A DNA stretch of 64,000 nt from JBBQXK01 sp052387255. GTDB taxonomy: Bacteria > Pseudomonadota > Alphaproteobacteria > Rhodobacterales > Rhodobacteraceae. Shown here in pieces: positions 24,370 to 33,778 of this stretch. Position numbers and translations under genes: made by a program. The stretch covers positions 11,603 to 75,602 of the forward strand of contig JBQTJI010000015.1 of NCBI GenBank assembly GCA_052387255.1, written 5' to 3'. Position 1 is the first letter of the stretch. The number at the start of each line of letters is the position of its first letter. The notes beneath the pieces are model-generated. The model did not search any database and was not told the DNA's origin. It was given only the letters and a program-made list of their open reading frames with translations.

Positions 24370-26679
24370 TCAGTACAGGTCGGGCCGGGTGGGCCGGGCC
24401 TGCCAGTACAGCCGCGCCGCCAGCATCAGGCGGTCGCGCGGGGTGTCGCCGGTGGCCATCAGGCCCGCCGCCGCGGCCCGCGCCGCAAGGGGGGCCAGGG
24501 TGGCGGGTCCCGCCGCGCCATCGACCTCCAGCCGCTCGCCCAGTTCGTTCAGGATCAGTTGCAGCCCTGCGTCCAGCGCCTTGCGGTTCAGCCCGTTCAG
24601 CACCTTGTCGGCCATCTTCGCAGCCTCGGCGTCGGGCAGGAGTGCTGCCTTGGCCGCCCGCACGGCGGCATCGCCGGGGGTCAGTCCCGCAACCTTGCCA
24701 TCCAGGATGATGTCGGCGCCGTTGGCCCCGCCCCAGCCGTCGCCGCGCGCCAGGCCCAGGTCATAATACGCCACCGCGCGGGCGGCATCGGCATCGCCCA
24801 GTTGCCCGCGCATCGCCATCCGCCCGAGCGTCGCGGGCGATTTGGGGTGGCCCCCGGCGGCAGCCTGTTCGAAATAGGCTGCGGCCTTGGCAAAATCGGG
24901 CTCGTTGCCGTCCAGGCCGTACAGCGCCACGAAACCCAGGTTGTGCATGCCGTAAATGTCGCCCCGGTCGAACGAGGCGCGCAGATAGGTCATGCCACGA
25001 TCAGGCTGGTAGTGGTCGCTGTCCTTGGTCAGGAAATAGATGCCGAGTTCGTTCATCGCATAGGTGTGGCCCAGTTCTGCCGCCCGGTCTAAAAGGTCGA
25101 ACCCGCGCTGCCGTTCGGCCGCCGTCTGGCCGTCGCGCAGCATGCGCAGGCCGCGCGCGTGGATGGCATAGGGGTCGCCCGCCGCGATGCCCTGTTCCAG
25201 AAGGTCGATCGCGCGGACCAGGTCCTGCGGGATCGCAAACAGGCTGCGGTCCAGCCGGTCGGTCATCAGAAGATAGGCCTCGGCCTGCAGCGACCGGGTA
25301 TGCCCCGCCGCCCCTGCCGCACGGAAACTGTCCAGCGCCCCAACGAAATCGCCCGCCGCCTGCTGCGCCCGGCCCAGCTGGTGGCGGAACCGGGGGGTAT
25401 CGGGGTCGCGCTCGACCGCCGCGCGGCAGGCGGCCAGCGCCGCCTTCACCTCGATCTCGTTCGGCAGCCGGTACAGGCCCACACCCTGCAGGTCCAGCGG
25501 ATCGCCCGCCTGCACGTCGCAGGGGTCGGCGGGCAGGTCCAGGTCCACCGTGACCAGTTCGCGCGCGCCGGGCGGGCCGGTCTCGACCGTCACACGGTCG
25601 CGGTGGCCGAAGCCGGCGGTATCGGCCATGTTCCGTTCGCGCAGGTCGGGGCGGTAGTACAGGCTTTGCCCGCCGTCCAGCACCGCGATCTCGCCATTCG
25701 TGGGCAGTCCGGTCACGACCGCCCCTTCAAGCGCCTGCGTCCGCAGGTTGAACAGCGCCGGGGCAAGGTCGACCATGCGGTCGAAGGTCGCGTTCGCGGT
25801 CAGCGCGACGGGGGCCGTGCCGCGCGATGCAGTGCCGGCCGAGACCGGGACGGGCGCCGTCAGGAACGTGTCGTCGCCGGTCTGGCCGAAGGCAAAGGGC
25901 TGCGCCAGCGTCGAGCTTGACCACGGCGTCTGCGCCCCGCTGGTCGCGGCCACCACCATGTCGCGCACGCCGATCAGGATCTCGGGCAGGTCGCCTTCCG
26001 GCGCGGCCGAGACCGCGTTCATCAGCGCGGCGGTATAGGGGCTGTTGCCGCCGGGCGGACCATCGACCGCGACCTGCCCGGGGGACGATGAAAAGGCGAC
26101 CAGCGAATTCAGCACGCTCTCGAAAGGCCCGAAGCCGGTCTGCGTCTCGGCCAGCGTGGCGTTCAGGTCGGTGGCCAGGCGGACGCCCGGAAAGGGGTTG
26201 CTGCGGCAGGCATCGACGAACACGACATGCACGCTGGCGCGGGCGGCCAGGCTGTCGATCACCCGGTCCAGCGTGATGGCATAGGCCGCAAGGTCGCCGG
26301 GGCTGGCAAAGGCGGCATCGGTCGGCAACAGGAAGTTGCGGTTGCCCACCTGCAGCCCGTGGCCCGCGTAGAAGAACACGACCTCGGACCCCAGCGGCAG
26401 GTTCAAGAGCGACTCGCGCAGCAGCGTCTCGAACGCGCGGCGGTCGAGGTTCTCGCCATGGCGCACGTCGAACCCGTACAGGCGCAGGAAGTCGGCCATG
26501 TCGGCGGCATCGCGCGCGGCGTTCGGCAGGTCTTCGACGCGGTCATAGTCCTGGTTGCCGATGACAATGGCGACGCGGGCAGGGACCAGCAGGCCCGTGT
26601 CGTCAGCCTGCGCCGGGCCGACAGACCCCAGTGCCGCGAACAGGGCCGCTGCCCGCAGCCGTGCCGACCGGTGCAGCAC
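24370..26679 (-). CDS. Secreted caspase-like (C14) protein with Sel1-like repeats
   Basis: 769 residues. A signal peptide (hydrophobic AAALFAALGSVGPAQA) precedes a caspase/metacaspase domain at about residues 33-265: VAIVIGNQDYDRVEDLPNA at the first strand, the catalytic His in FFYAGHGLQVG and the catalytic Cys in FVDACRSNPFPG. A beta-rich linker follows, then Sel1/TPR-like repeats (about 430-670; HTYAMNELGIYF, DIYGMHNLGFVALYG). Starts at a GTG two bases after a Gly-rich lipoprotein gene, so they are co-transcribed. The conserved His/Cys pair suggests an active peptidase, probably cutting after Arg/Lys as known metacaspases do. Target unknown. Confidence 0.88.
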   Translation of the reverse strand: MLHRSARLRAAALFAALGSVGPAQADDTGLLVPARVAIVIGNQDYDRVEDLPNAARDAADMADFLRLYGFDVRHGENLDRRAFETLLRESLLNLPLGSEVVFFYAGHGLQVGNRNFLLPTDAAFASPGDLAAYAITLDRVIDSLAARASVHVVFVDACRSNPFPGVRLATDLNATLAETQTGFGPFESVLNSLVAFSSSPGQVAVDGPPGGNSPYTAALMNAVSAAPEGDLPEILIGVRDMVVAATSGAQTPWSSSTLAQPFAFGQTGDDTFLTAPVPVSAGTASRGTAPVALTANATFDRMVDLAPALFNLRTQALEGAVVTGLPTNGEIAVLDGGQSLYYRPDLRERNMADTAGFGHRDRVTVETGPPGARELVTVDLDLPADPCDVQAGDPLDLQGVGLYRLPNEIEVKAALAACRAAVERDPDTPRFRHQLGRAQQAAGDFVGALDSFRAAGAAGHTRSLQAEAYLLMTDRLDRSLFAIPQDLVRAIDLLEQGIAAGDPYAIHARGLRMLRDGQTAAERQRGFDLLDRAAELGHTYAMNELGIYFLTKDSDHYQPDRGMTYLRASFDRGDIYGMHNLGFVALYGLDGNEPDFAKAAAYFEQAAAGGHPKSPATLGRMAMRGQLGDADAARAVAYYDLGLARGDGWGGANGADIILDGKVAGLTPGDAAVRAAKAALLPDAEAAKMADKVLNGLNRKALDAGLQLILNELGERLEVDGAAGPATLAPLAARAAAAGLMATGDTPRDRLMLAARLYWQARPTRPDLY

Positions 26680-26681
26680 CG

Positions 26682-27026
26682 TCAGCCCCAGCCGCCGCCA
26701 CCATCGCCGCCGCCGTCGCCGCCACCGTCACCCCCGCCATCGCCGCCGCCGCTGGAGCCACCGCCGTCAGAGCCGCCGCTGGAACCCCCTCCGTCAGAGC
26801 CACGACTTCCGTCGCCGCCGCTGCCGGTGCGTTCGGCAAGGGGTGCGGCAACAGCCTTGGGTGCCTTGCGCGCGACCGGTGTCGCCACAAAGGCCGGGCA
26901 GCCCCCGGCAGGTTGCGCATAGACGGCACCCGACGGGTCGGTGCAGGTCTGGACAGGGGTAGTCATCTGGCAGGCGGTCAGGGTCAGTGATGCGGCAAGA
27001 CCCAGTGAAATCGGAAATCTTTGCAT
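26682..27026 (-). CDS. Small lipoprotein with Gly/Asp/Ser-rich tail
   Basis: 114 residues. A lipoprotein signal (hydrophobic LGLAASLTLTAC, lipobox ending in Cys-19) is followed by a short Cys-containing segment (VQTCTDPSGA, PAGGCPAF), an Ala/Pro linker, and a tail of about 45 residues made of GGGS/GGGD-type repeats ending GGGWG. Good RBS (GAGGTG). Coupled to the caspase-like gene (two-base gap). The tail looks like a flexible spacer at the cell surface; it could be a partner or substrate of the protease, which is speculation. The low-complexity tail is codon-repetitive and prone to length variation. Confidence 0.75.
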   Translation of the reverse strand: MQRFPISLGLAASLTLTACQMTTPVQTCTDPSGAVYAQPAGGCPAFVATPVARKAPKAVAAPLAERTGSGGDGSRGSDGGGSSGGSDGGGSSGGGDGGGDGGGDGGGDGGGGWG

Positions 27027-27104
27027 GGAAACACCTCGGGTAGATCAACTGGCATCAGGATGCGCCCTTGGCCCGCCGCCGCAACGATTCGTTTCGGCGA
27101 CCGG

Positions 27105-27135
27105 GTCGCCGCCGGCGGGCTTTGGCCGGCGCGAC
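27105..27135 (-). terminator. Hairpin after the peroxiredoxin gene
   Basis: GTCGCCGCCGGC pairs with GCCGGCGCGAC with one bulge, around a short loop, just downstream of the peroxiredoxin stop. Plausible terminator without a T run. Confidence 0.5.
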
Positions 27136-27137
27136 CG

Positions 27138-27617
27138 TCACAGGCTGCGGGCGGCGTCCAGCACCTCGTCCGCGTGGCCCTTGACGCTGACGCGTGGCCA
27201 GATGCGGGCGACGTTGCCGCCTGCGTCGATCAGCACCGTCGTCCGCTCGACCCCCATGTAGGTCTTGCCGTACATGCTTTTCTCGACCCAGACGCCATAG
27301 TCCTCGCAGACATGGCCGGCCTCGTCCGATGCCAGGATGATGCGCAGCCCGTGCTTCTTGCAGAACTTGTCATGCGCCTTGACGCTGTCCTTGGACACGC
27401 CGATGACCTGGGTGTCGGCGGCATGGAACTGGTCCAGCCGCGAGGTGAAATCCAGCGCCTCGGTGGTGCAGCCGGGGGTGTCGTCCTTGGGGTAGAAGTA
27501 CAGCACGACCTTGGCCCCCCGCAGCGACGACAGGGTGATGTCGGTGCCGCCGTCGCGCGGCAGGGTGAAGTCGGGGGCGGGCTGGCCTGGGGTCAGGGGC
27601 GTGGCGGTCTGGGGCAT
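27138..27617 (-). CDS. bcp: Thioredoxin-dependent peroxiredoxin, BCP type
   Basis: 159 residues of an AhpC/TSA-like fold: GQPAPDFTLPRDGG, then the peroxidatic Cys in PKDDTPGCTTEALDF, followed by VIGVSKDSVKAHDKF and GVERTTVLID. It reduces hydrogen peroxide and organic peroxides in the cytoplasm. The second Cys usually found five residues after the peroxidatic one in E. coli BCP is absent; a Cys in KFCKKHG or HVCEDYG might resolve the sulfenic acid, or it may work as a 1-Cys enzyme. The ATG at 27617 with GGAG upstream is preferred over a GTG at 27635. Confidence 0.93.
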   Translation of the reverse strand: MPQTATPLTPGQPAPDFTLPRDGGTDITLSSLRGAKVVLYFYPKDDTPGCTTEALDFTSRLDQFHAADTQVIGVSKDSVKAHDKFCKKHGLRIILASDEAGHVCEDYGVWVEKSMYGKTYMGVERTTVLIDAGGNVARIWPRVSVKGHADEVLDAARSL

Positions 27618-27773
27618 CGGCGGGTCTCCGGTCACAATGTGATGATGGCCTTGGGGGATGAGGGCCTTGGGGGATGACGGCCTTGGTGTTCTAGTTGCCT
27701 TCGGGCAGAGTTAAAGGCAACCCCGCCACAGACCGGGGCATGTCGGCGGGATGGCGGAGGTGGCAGGGGGCGG

Positions 27774-30700
27774 ATGGACGGGGATCGGGCCAGCACGGGG
27801 GTGGCGGGCAGGCCGGCCGCAGGCCGCGCCGAGCCTGACGTGCTGTCCGGCAGCGACGCGACCGGTTCCGGTCGCGCGCCGCGCCTGACGCTGCGGCCGG
27901 TGGATGGTGATGACGGGAATGGCGGCGACGTGGTGGCCCGTGATGCGGTGGCCGACGATGGGGCCGACGCAATCGGCGATGACGGTGGCGATGCCGGCAC
28001 CGACCCCGGTCCGCCCGCCGGTCCCGGCCCCCAGAAGCCTGCCCGCCCGACGATGGGCCAGCGGCGGCGTGCGCGGCGCATCGCGCGGGCCGAGCGGCCC
28101 GTGGGCGGTCCCTGGGTCATCGTCACGGTCATCCTGGTGCTGTTCGGCCTGGGCTTCGGCGCGCTGGCCCTGACCGGCAAGCCGGTGCGCCTGCCGGTCT
28201 GGCTGGTGGCCGAGGCCGAGGCGCGGCTGAACCGGGTGATGGCCGACCTGCCGATGGCGCAGGGGCTGGCGGCTGGGCGCGCGGGCGGCGGGGCGGCGGC
28301 GCTGTCGATCGGCGGTGCCGTCCTGTTCATCGACCGCGGCGACTGGACCCCGCGCCTGCTGCTCGAGGATCTGCGCCTGTTGCAGCCGGGCGGCAGCGCC
28401 GTCCTCAGCCTGCCCGAGGCGCGCTTTGCCGTCGACCCCGCCGCGCTGGTCCGGGGCCAGGTGCGGCTGACCTCGGTGCGGCTGGTGGGGGGACGGATGG
28501 TGCTGCGCCGCCTGCCCGACGGGCGGTTCGACCTGGCCTTCGGCGGGCAGATGCCGGCGCTGACCTTCGACACGCTGGCCGGCCTTCTGGATGCCGCCGA
28601 TGCGGCCTTCGGGTCCGCCGCGCTGGCCAGCCTCGATCGCATCGAGGCCGAGGCGCTGACCCTGACCCTGCAGGACCAGCGCGCGGGCCGGACCTGGGAC
28701 ATGGGCGACGGGCGGCTGACGGTCGAACGCCGCGCGGACGGGCTGGCGGCGGAACTGGCGCTGTCGCTGGTCGGCGGGGCCTCGACGCCTGCCCAGGCGC
28801 GCCTGACCGTGGTGACCGAGGCGCAGGGGTCCGCCGCGCGCATCGGCGTGGCGGTCGACCGGGTGGCGGCGGCGGACATCGCGCTGCAGGCACCGGGCCT
28901 GGCCTGGCTGGGCGTGCTCGAGGCCGAGGTGTCGGGCGACTTTGCCGCCGAGTTCAACGCGGCGGGCGAGGTGGCGGGGCTCGAGGCCACGCTGGCGCTG
29001 GGGGCGGGCGCGCTGCGCCCCGCCGAAGGGGCCCCGCCGGTGCCGTTCAGCCGGGTCGCGCTGTCCTTCGGGTTCGATCCCTTGCGCGAACGGGTGACCT
29101 TGCGCGAACTGGCGGTGGACAGCGCCACGCTGCGGCTGGCCGCGACCGGCCATGCCGACCTGCCGGGCGTGCGCCGGGGTTTGCCCGACACGGCCATCGC
29201 CCAGATCGCGGTGCGGCAGATGCGGTTCGATCCCGAGGGGCTGTTTGAGGCCCCGGCAGAGTTCAGCGGGGGCGCGGTGGACCTGCGCCTGCGCCTGCGC
29301 CCTTTCTCGGTCGAGATCGGGCAGGCCACCCTTCTGGACGGCGACCGGACGCTGACCGCCAAGGGCCGCATCCAGGCCCTGGCCGAGGGGTGGAGCGTCG
29401 CCGTCGACGTGGCGCTGGATGCCATCGGCCATGACCGGCTGGTGGCGCTGTGGCCCTTGCAGGCGGTGCCCCGGACGCGGGCCTGGGCGGTGCGCAACTT
29501 TCAGGAAGGCACGCTGCTGAACGTCAAGGCAGCGCTGCGCAGCGCCCCGGGGACCGAGCCGAAACTGGCCCTGACCTATGACTTCAGCGGCGCGGGCGTG
29601 CGCTTCATGCCGACGCTGCCCCCGGTCGAAGGGGGCCACGGCTATGCCGTTCTGGAAGGTCTGCGCTATACCGTCGTGCTGGACGACGGTCATGTCACGG
29701 CCCCGGCGGGCGGCGCGCTGGATGTGTCGGGGTCGGTCTTCGTGGTGCCCGACGTTACCGAGGTGCCCGCCACGGGCGAGATCACGCTGCAAAGCCGGGG
29801 GTCGCTGACGGCGACGCTGGCGCTGCTGGACCAGCCGCCCTTTGGCTTCATCAGCAAGGCCGGGCAGCGGGTGGACCTGGGGGCCGGGCAGGTGACCGCC
29901 GGGGCCACGCTGCGCCTGCCCCTGATCGGCAAGGCGCAGCCGTCGCAGATCGAATGGCGCGTGGCGGGGCGGATCGCGGATTTCCGCTCGGACGTGCTGG
30001 TGCCGGGGCGGACGCTGACCGCGCCCGCGCTGACGGTGACGGCGGACAAGGGCGCGCTGGTGATCGCGGGCGCGGGGCAATTGCAGGGCGTGCCCTTCGA
30101 TGCAACCTACCGCCAGCCGCTGGGGGCGGGCGGCAACGGCGGGGCGCGGGTGACGGGGACGGTCGAGATGTCGCAGGGGGCCGCGGGGCGGCTGCGCCTG
30201 GGTCTGCCCGAACGGCTGATGTCGGGCACCGCCACGGGCGAGATCGACGTGACGCTGGCCAGGGGTCGACCGCCCGAGTTGCGCCTGACCTTGGGCCTGC
30301 AGGGCCTTGGCCTGTCGATCCCCGAGCTTGGCTGGTCCAAGGCGCGGGCCGCGCGGGGCACGCTGGCGGTCGCGGCCACGCTGTCCACCCCCGCCGCCAT
30401 CACCGACCTGTCGCTCAAGGCCGAGGGGCTGGAGGCCCGGGGCACCGTGTCGCTGCGCGGCGACGGATCGCTCGACCAGTTCCGCCTGTCACGGCTGCGG
30501 GTGGGGTCCTGGCTCGACGCCACGGCGCGGCTGACGGGGCAGGGGGCGGGACGGACGCCGCGCGTGGCGCTGACCGGCGGCACCCTGGACATCCGGCGGC
30601 TGCCTGGCGGCGGGCAGGGCGGCGGCGGGCCGTTGTCGCTGTCGCTCGACCGCGTGGTGCTCAGCGATACCATCACGCTGACCGGCGTTGCCGCCGACCT

Positions 30701-31364
30701 GACCACGCGGGGCGGCATTGCCGGGCCGTTTGCCGGGCAGGTCAATGGCGGGGCCGAGGTGCGGGGCTCGCTGCGCCCCGCCCAGGGCGGCACGGCAATC
30801 AGCCTGACCGGGTCGGATGCCGGGTCGGTGCTGTCCTCGGCGGGCATCTTTCCGAATGCGCGGGGGGGCACGCTGGAAATGACGGCGGTGCCGCGCGGGT
30901 CGGGCTATACCGGCCGCGCGGTGGTGCGCAACGTGCGGGTACGCAACACGCCGGTGCTGGCGGAACTGGTGAACGCGATCAGCGTCGTGGGGCTTCTGGA
31001 ACAGCTGGACGGCGGGGGGCTGGTGTTCAGCGAGGCGGACGCCGATTTCCGCCTGACGCCCGATGCGGTCGAGATCACCCAAGGGGCGGCGGTCGGCGCA
31101 TCGCTGGGGGTGTCGCTGGCCGGGCTCTATGACCTGCGGCGGGGGCGGCTGGACATGCAGGGCGTGATTTCGCCGATCTATCTGGTGAACGGCATCGGGG
31201 CCATCTTCACCCGGCGCGGCGAGGGGCTGTTCGGGTTCAACTATCGCCTGCGCGGCACGCCGTCGGACCCGCAGGTCACGGTCAACCCGCTGTCGGTGTT
31301 CACGCCCGGCATGTTCCGCGAAATCTTCCGCCGCCCCGCCCCGCGCATCGGTGAGGCGGGATGA
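27774..31364 (+). CDS. AsmA-like (DUF3971) inner-membrane-anchored protein
   Basis: 1196 residues. A ~90-residue disordered Asp/Gly/Pro-rich N-terminus and a basic patch (GQRRRARRIARAER) precede one membrane helix (about residues 113-136). A very long periplasmic beta-rich part follows, with the AsmA/TamB/YhdP-like pattern of repeated short strands, ending in an AsmA-like C-terminal domain (GSGYTGRAVVRNVRVRNTP; FGFNYRLRGTPSDPQVTVNP). Proteins of this superfamily are thought to bridge inner and outer membrane and move phospholipids. The long acidic cytoplasmic tail is unusual. The stop overlaps queA (ATGA). Confidence 0.82.
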   Translation: MDGDRASTGVAGRPAAGRAEPDVLSGSDATGSGRAPRLTLRPVDGDDGNGGDVVARDAVADDGADAIGDDGGDAGTDPGPPAGPGPQKPARPTMGQRRRARRIARAERPVGGPWVIVTVILVLFGLGFGALALTGKPVRLPVWLVAEAEARLNRVMADLPMAQGLAAGRAGGGAAALSIGGAVLFIDRGDWTPRLLLEDLRLLQPGGSAVLSLPEARFAVDPAALVRGQVRLTSVRLVGGRMVLRRLPDGRFDLAFGGQMPALTFDTLAGLLDAADAAFGSAALASLDRIEAEALTLTLQDQRAGRTWDMGDGRLTVERRADGLAAELALSLVGGASTPAQARLTVVTEAQGSAARIGVAVDRVAAADIALQAPGLAWLGVLEAEVSGDFAAEFNAAGEVAGLEATLALGAGALRPAEGAPPVPFSRVALSFGFDPLRERVTLRELAVDSATLRLAATGHADLPGVRRGLPDTAIAQIAVRQMRFDPEGLFEAPAEFSGGAVDLRLRLRPFSVEIGQATLLDGDRTLTAKGRIQALAEGWSVAVDVALDAIGHDRLVALWPLQAVPRTRAWAVRNFQEGTLLNVKAALRSAPGTEPKLALTYDFSGAGVRFMPTLPPVEGGHGYAVLEGLRYTVVLDDGHVTAPAGGALDVSGSVFVVPDVTEVPATGEITLQSRGSLTATLALLDQPPFGFISKAGQRVDLGAGQVTAGATLRLPLIGKAQPSQIEWRVAGRIADFRSDVLVPGRTLTAPALTVTADKGALVIAGAGQLQGVPFDATYRQPLGAGGNGGARVTGTVEMSQGAAGRLRLGLPERLMSGTATGEIDVTLARGRPPELRLTLGLQGLGLSIPELGWSKARAARGTLAVAATLSTPAAITDLSLKAEGLEARGTVSLRGDGSLDQFRLSRLRVGSWLDATARLTGQGAGRTPRVALTGGTLDIRRLPGGGQGGGGPLSLSLDRVVLSDTITLTGVAADLTTRGGIAGPFAGQVNGGAEVRGSLRPAQGGTAISLTGSDAGSVLSSAGIFPNARGGTLEMTAVPRGSGYTGRAVVRNVRVRNTPVLAELVNAISVVGLLEQLDGGGLVFSEADADFRLTPDAVEITQGAAVGASLGVSLAGLYDLRRGRLDMQGVISPIYLVNGIGAIFTRRGEGLFGFNYRLRGTPSDPQVTVNPLSVFTPGMFREIFRRPAPRIGEAG

Positions 31365-32401
31365 GGCTGGACGACTTCGACTTCGACCTGCCCGAGGCGC
31401 TGATCGCCACGCGGCCCGCAAGGCCCCGGTCGTCGGCGCGGTTGCTGGTGGTGACGCCCGAGGCGCTGGCCGACCGCGTGGTGACCGACCTGCCCGGCCT
31501 TCTGCGGCCCGGCGACCGGCTGGTCCTGAACAACACGCGCGTGATTCCGGCGCGGCTGGCAGGGGTGCGGCGGCGGGGCGAGGCAAAGGCGCGCATCGAG
31601 GTGACGCTGATGGAGCCGGCGGCGGCAGGAGGCTGGCGGGCGCTGGCCCGGCCCCTGCGCAAGGTGGCAGAGGGCGAGGTGATCGCCTTCGGGGCCGGGC
31701 TTGAGGGGGAGGTGGCGGCCAAGGGCGAGGCTGACCTGCGGCTGGTGTTCAACCTGGAGGGCGCGGCCTTCGACGCGGCCCTGGCGCAGGCGGGGGTGAT
31801 GCCGCTGCCGCCCTACATCGCCGCCAAACGCGCCCCCGACGTGGCGGACAACGACGACTACCAGACCGTGTTCGCCCGCCACGCAGGCGCCGTCGCCGCC
31901 CCCACGGCCTCGCTGCATTTCGACGCGGCACTTCTGCAGGCCATCGCCGCGCGCGGCGTGGCCTTTTCGGAAGTCACCCTGCACGTCGGCGCAGGCACCT
32001 TTCTGCCGGTGAAGGTCGAGGACGTGACCACCCACCGCATGCACGCCGAGTGGGGCGAGGTGACGGCGGCGGCCGCCCATGCCATCAACGCGACCCGCGC
32101 GGCGGGGGGCCGGGTGATCCCGGTCGGCACCACGGCGCTGCGCCTGATCGAAAGCGCCGCCGTTTCGGGCGTGGTGGAACCCTGGCGGGGCGAGACCGAC
32201 ATCTTCATCTATCCCGGCTACCGGTTCCGGGTGACGGACGGGCTGATGACGAACTTCCATTTGCCGAAGTCGACACTTCTGATGCTGGTGTCGGCGCTGA
32301 TGGGGCAGGACCGGATGCGCAGCGCCTATGCCCATGCGGTGGCGCGGGGGTACCGGTTCTTTAGCTATGGCGACGCGTCGCTGCTGCTGCCGGAGGGGTA
32401 G
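31361..32401 (+). CDS. queA: S-adenosylmethionine:tRNA ribosyltransferase-isomerase
   Basis: 346 residues. It transfers and isomerises ribose from SAM onto preQ1-tRNA to make epoxyqueuosine. Family blocks are present from the start: DDFDFDLPEALIATRPARPR, LLRPGDRLVLNNTRVIPARL, PLPPYIAAKRAPD, ASLHFDAALLQ, VTLHVGAGTFLPV and MTNFHLPKSTLLMLV near the end. Coupled to the AsmA-like gene by an ATGA overlap, although the two functions are unrelated. Confidence 0.96.
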   Translation: MRLDDFDFDLPEALIATRPARPRSSARLLVVTPEALADRVVTDLPGLLRPGDRLVLNNTRVIPARLAGVRRRGEAKARIEVTLMEPAAAGGWRALARPLRKVAEGEVIAFGAGLEGEVAAKGEADLRLVFNLEGAAFDAALAQAGVMPLPPYIAAKRAPDVADNDDYQTVFARHAGAVAAPTASLHFDAALLQAIAARGVAFSEVTLHVGAGTFLPVKVEDVTTHRMHAEWGEVTAAAAHAINATRAAGGRVIPVGTTALRLIESAAVSGVVEPWRGETDIFIYPGYRFRVTDGLMTNFHLPKSTLLMLVSALMGQDRMRSAYAHAVARGYRFFSYGDASLLLPEG

Positions 32402-32524
32402 AGCGCCTGCATCGCATGGGTCGGGATCGTGCCGGGCAGGGTCGCGGGTTGTGTAGCATCCTGCTGGCATTTCCCCCAGTTTGCGGTGAATGATGACGAA
32501 ACCGCCGGGCACAGGGGGCCAAGT

Positions 32525-33778
32525 ATGCTGGGTGTTCTGCGGACAAGCTGGCCGCTGCTCTTGGGCGTGATGCTGCTGATGATCGGGAACGGCATGCAGG
32601 CCTCGCTCCTCGGCATCCGGGGCAAGATCGAGGGGTTTTCGACCTTCGAGATGTCGATCGTGACCTCGGCCTATTTCGTGGGCTTCCTCGGCGGCAGCAT
32701 GCGCACGCCGGCGATGATCCGGCGCGTCGGCCATGTGCGGGTCTTTGCCGCGATGGGGTCGGTCATCTCGGCGGTCCTCGTGCTGTACCCGATGCTGCCC
32801 GACTGGACGGCCTGGGCGCTGATGCGGGTGCTGATCGGGTTCTGTTTCAGTTCGATCTACATCACGTCCGAAAGCTGGCTGAACAACCTGGCCTCGAACG
32901 AGACGCGGGGGCAGGCGCTGTCGGCCTATATGATCGTGCAGATGATCGGCATCATCAGTTCGCAGGCGCTGTTGAACGTGGCCCATCCTTCGGGGTTCGA
33001 GCTGTTCGTGATCCCCTCGGTGCTGGTGTCGCTGGCGTTCCTGCCGATGCTGCTGGCCCCGACCCCCGCCCCCACCTTCAACACGATGAAGGGGATGAGC
33101 TTTTCCCGCCTGTTCCGCATCTCGCCCCTCGGTTGCGTCGGGATGCTGCTGACCGGGGGCATCTTTTCGGCGATGTTCGGGATGGCCTCGGTCTGGGGCT
33201 CGCTCGAGGGGCTGAGCGTCCGCCAGATTTCGCTGTTCGTCGGCGTCATGTACATCGGTGGCCTGCTGTTGCAGTACCCCCTGGGGTTCGCGTCGGACCG
33301 GATGGACCGCCGTCACCTGATCTTCGGGCTGTCGCTGGCGGGGGCGCTGGTGATGCTGGTCGTGGTCGTGGCGGCGCCGCCCTTTGGCGTGGTGCTGGTC
33401 GCGTCGTTCCTGCTGGGGGGTGTCACCAATCCGCTGTACGCGCTGCTGATCGCCTATACCAACGATTTCCTCGGCAAGGACGACATGGCGGCGGCCTCGG
33501 CGGGGATGATCTTTCTCAACGGGTTCGGGGCGATCTTCGGGCCGCTGGCCACCGGCTGGCTGATGGAGAACGTCGGCCCGGCGGGGTTCTTCCTGTTCAT
33601 CGGCGTGCTGTTCGCGGGGCTTGCGGGCTATGCCGCCTGGCGCATGACACGGCGTGCGGCCCCGGCGAAAAGCCAGGGCGCGGCCACCATCGCGCCGACG
33701 GCTTCGGCCCTGGCGGTCGAGGCGGTGCTCGAGAAAGGGGCAAGCGATGCGCCCGGAACAGAAGGGAGGCGGCGATGA
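32525..33778 (+). CDS. MFS transporter
   Basis: 417 residues with about twelve hydrophobic segments and the layout of the YcaD-like MFS subfamily: N-terminal SWPLLLGVMLLMIGNGMQ, a first cytoplasmic loop, then YITSESWLNNLASNETRGQA in the 4-5 region and PLGFASDRMDRRHLIFG (the motif between helices 8 and 9). The ATG at 32525 directly precedes helix 1; the open frame further upstream is not family-like. The substrate cannot be told. The stop overlaps the DUF924 gene (ATGA). Confidence 0.85.
   Translation: MLGVLRTSWPLLLGVMLLMIGNGMQASLLGIRGKIEGFSTFEMSIVTSAYFVGFLGGSMRTPAMIRRVGHVRVFAAMGSVISAVLVLYPMLPDWTAWALMRVLIGFCFSSIYITSESWLNNLASNETRGQALSAYMIVQMIGIISSQALLNVAHPSGFELFVIPSVLVSLAFLPMLLAPTPAPTFNTMKGMSFSRLFRISPLGCVGMLLTGGIFSAMFGMASVWGSLEGLSVRQISLFVGVMYIGGLLLQYPLGFASDRMDRRHLIFGLSLAGALVMLVVVVAAPPFGVVLVASFLLGGVTNPLYALLIAYTNDFLGKDDMAAASAGMIFLNGFGAIFGPLATGWLMENVGPAGFFLFIGVLFAGLAGYAAWRMTRRAAPAKSQGAATIAPTASALAVEAVLEKGASDAPGTEGRRR

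Noticed and set aside
26690..26800. Short tandem units resembling a CRISPR or satellite array
   Set aside because: They are the GGN/GAC-rich codons of the lipoprotein's Gly/Asp/Ser tail; no spacer structure.
27711..30080. Minus-strand open frame of 789 codons opposite the AsmA-like gene
   Set aside because: Low-information Arg/Gln/Gly-rich translation without membrane segment or motif; shadow of the real gene.
31241..33316. Minus-strand open frame of 691 codons across queA and the MFS gene
   Set aside because: Spans two clear plus-strand genes and a gap; no domain pattern.
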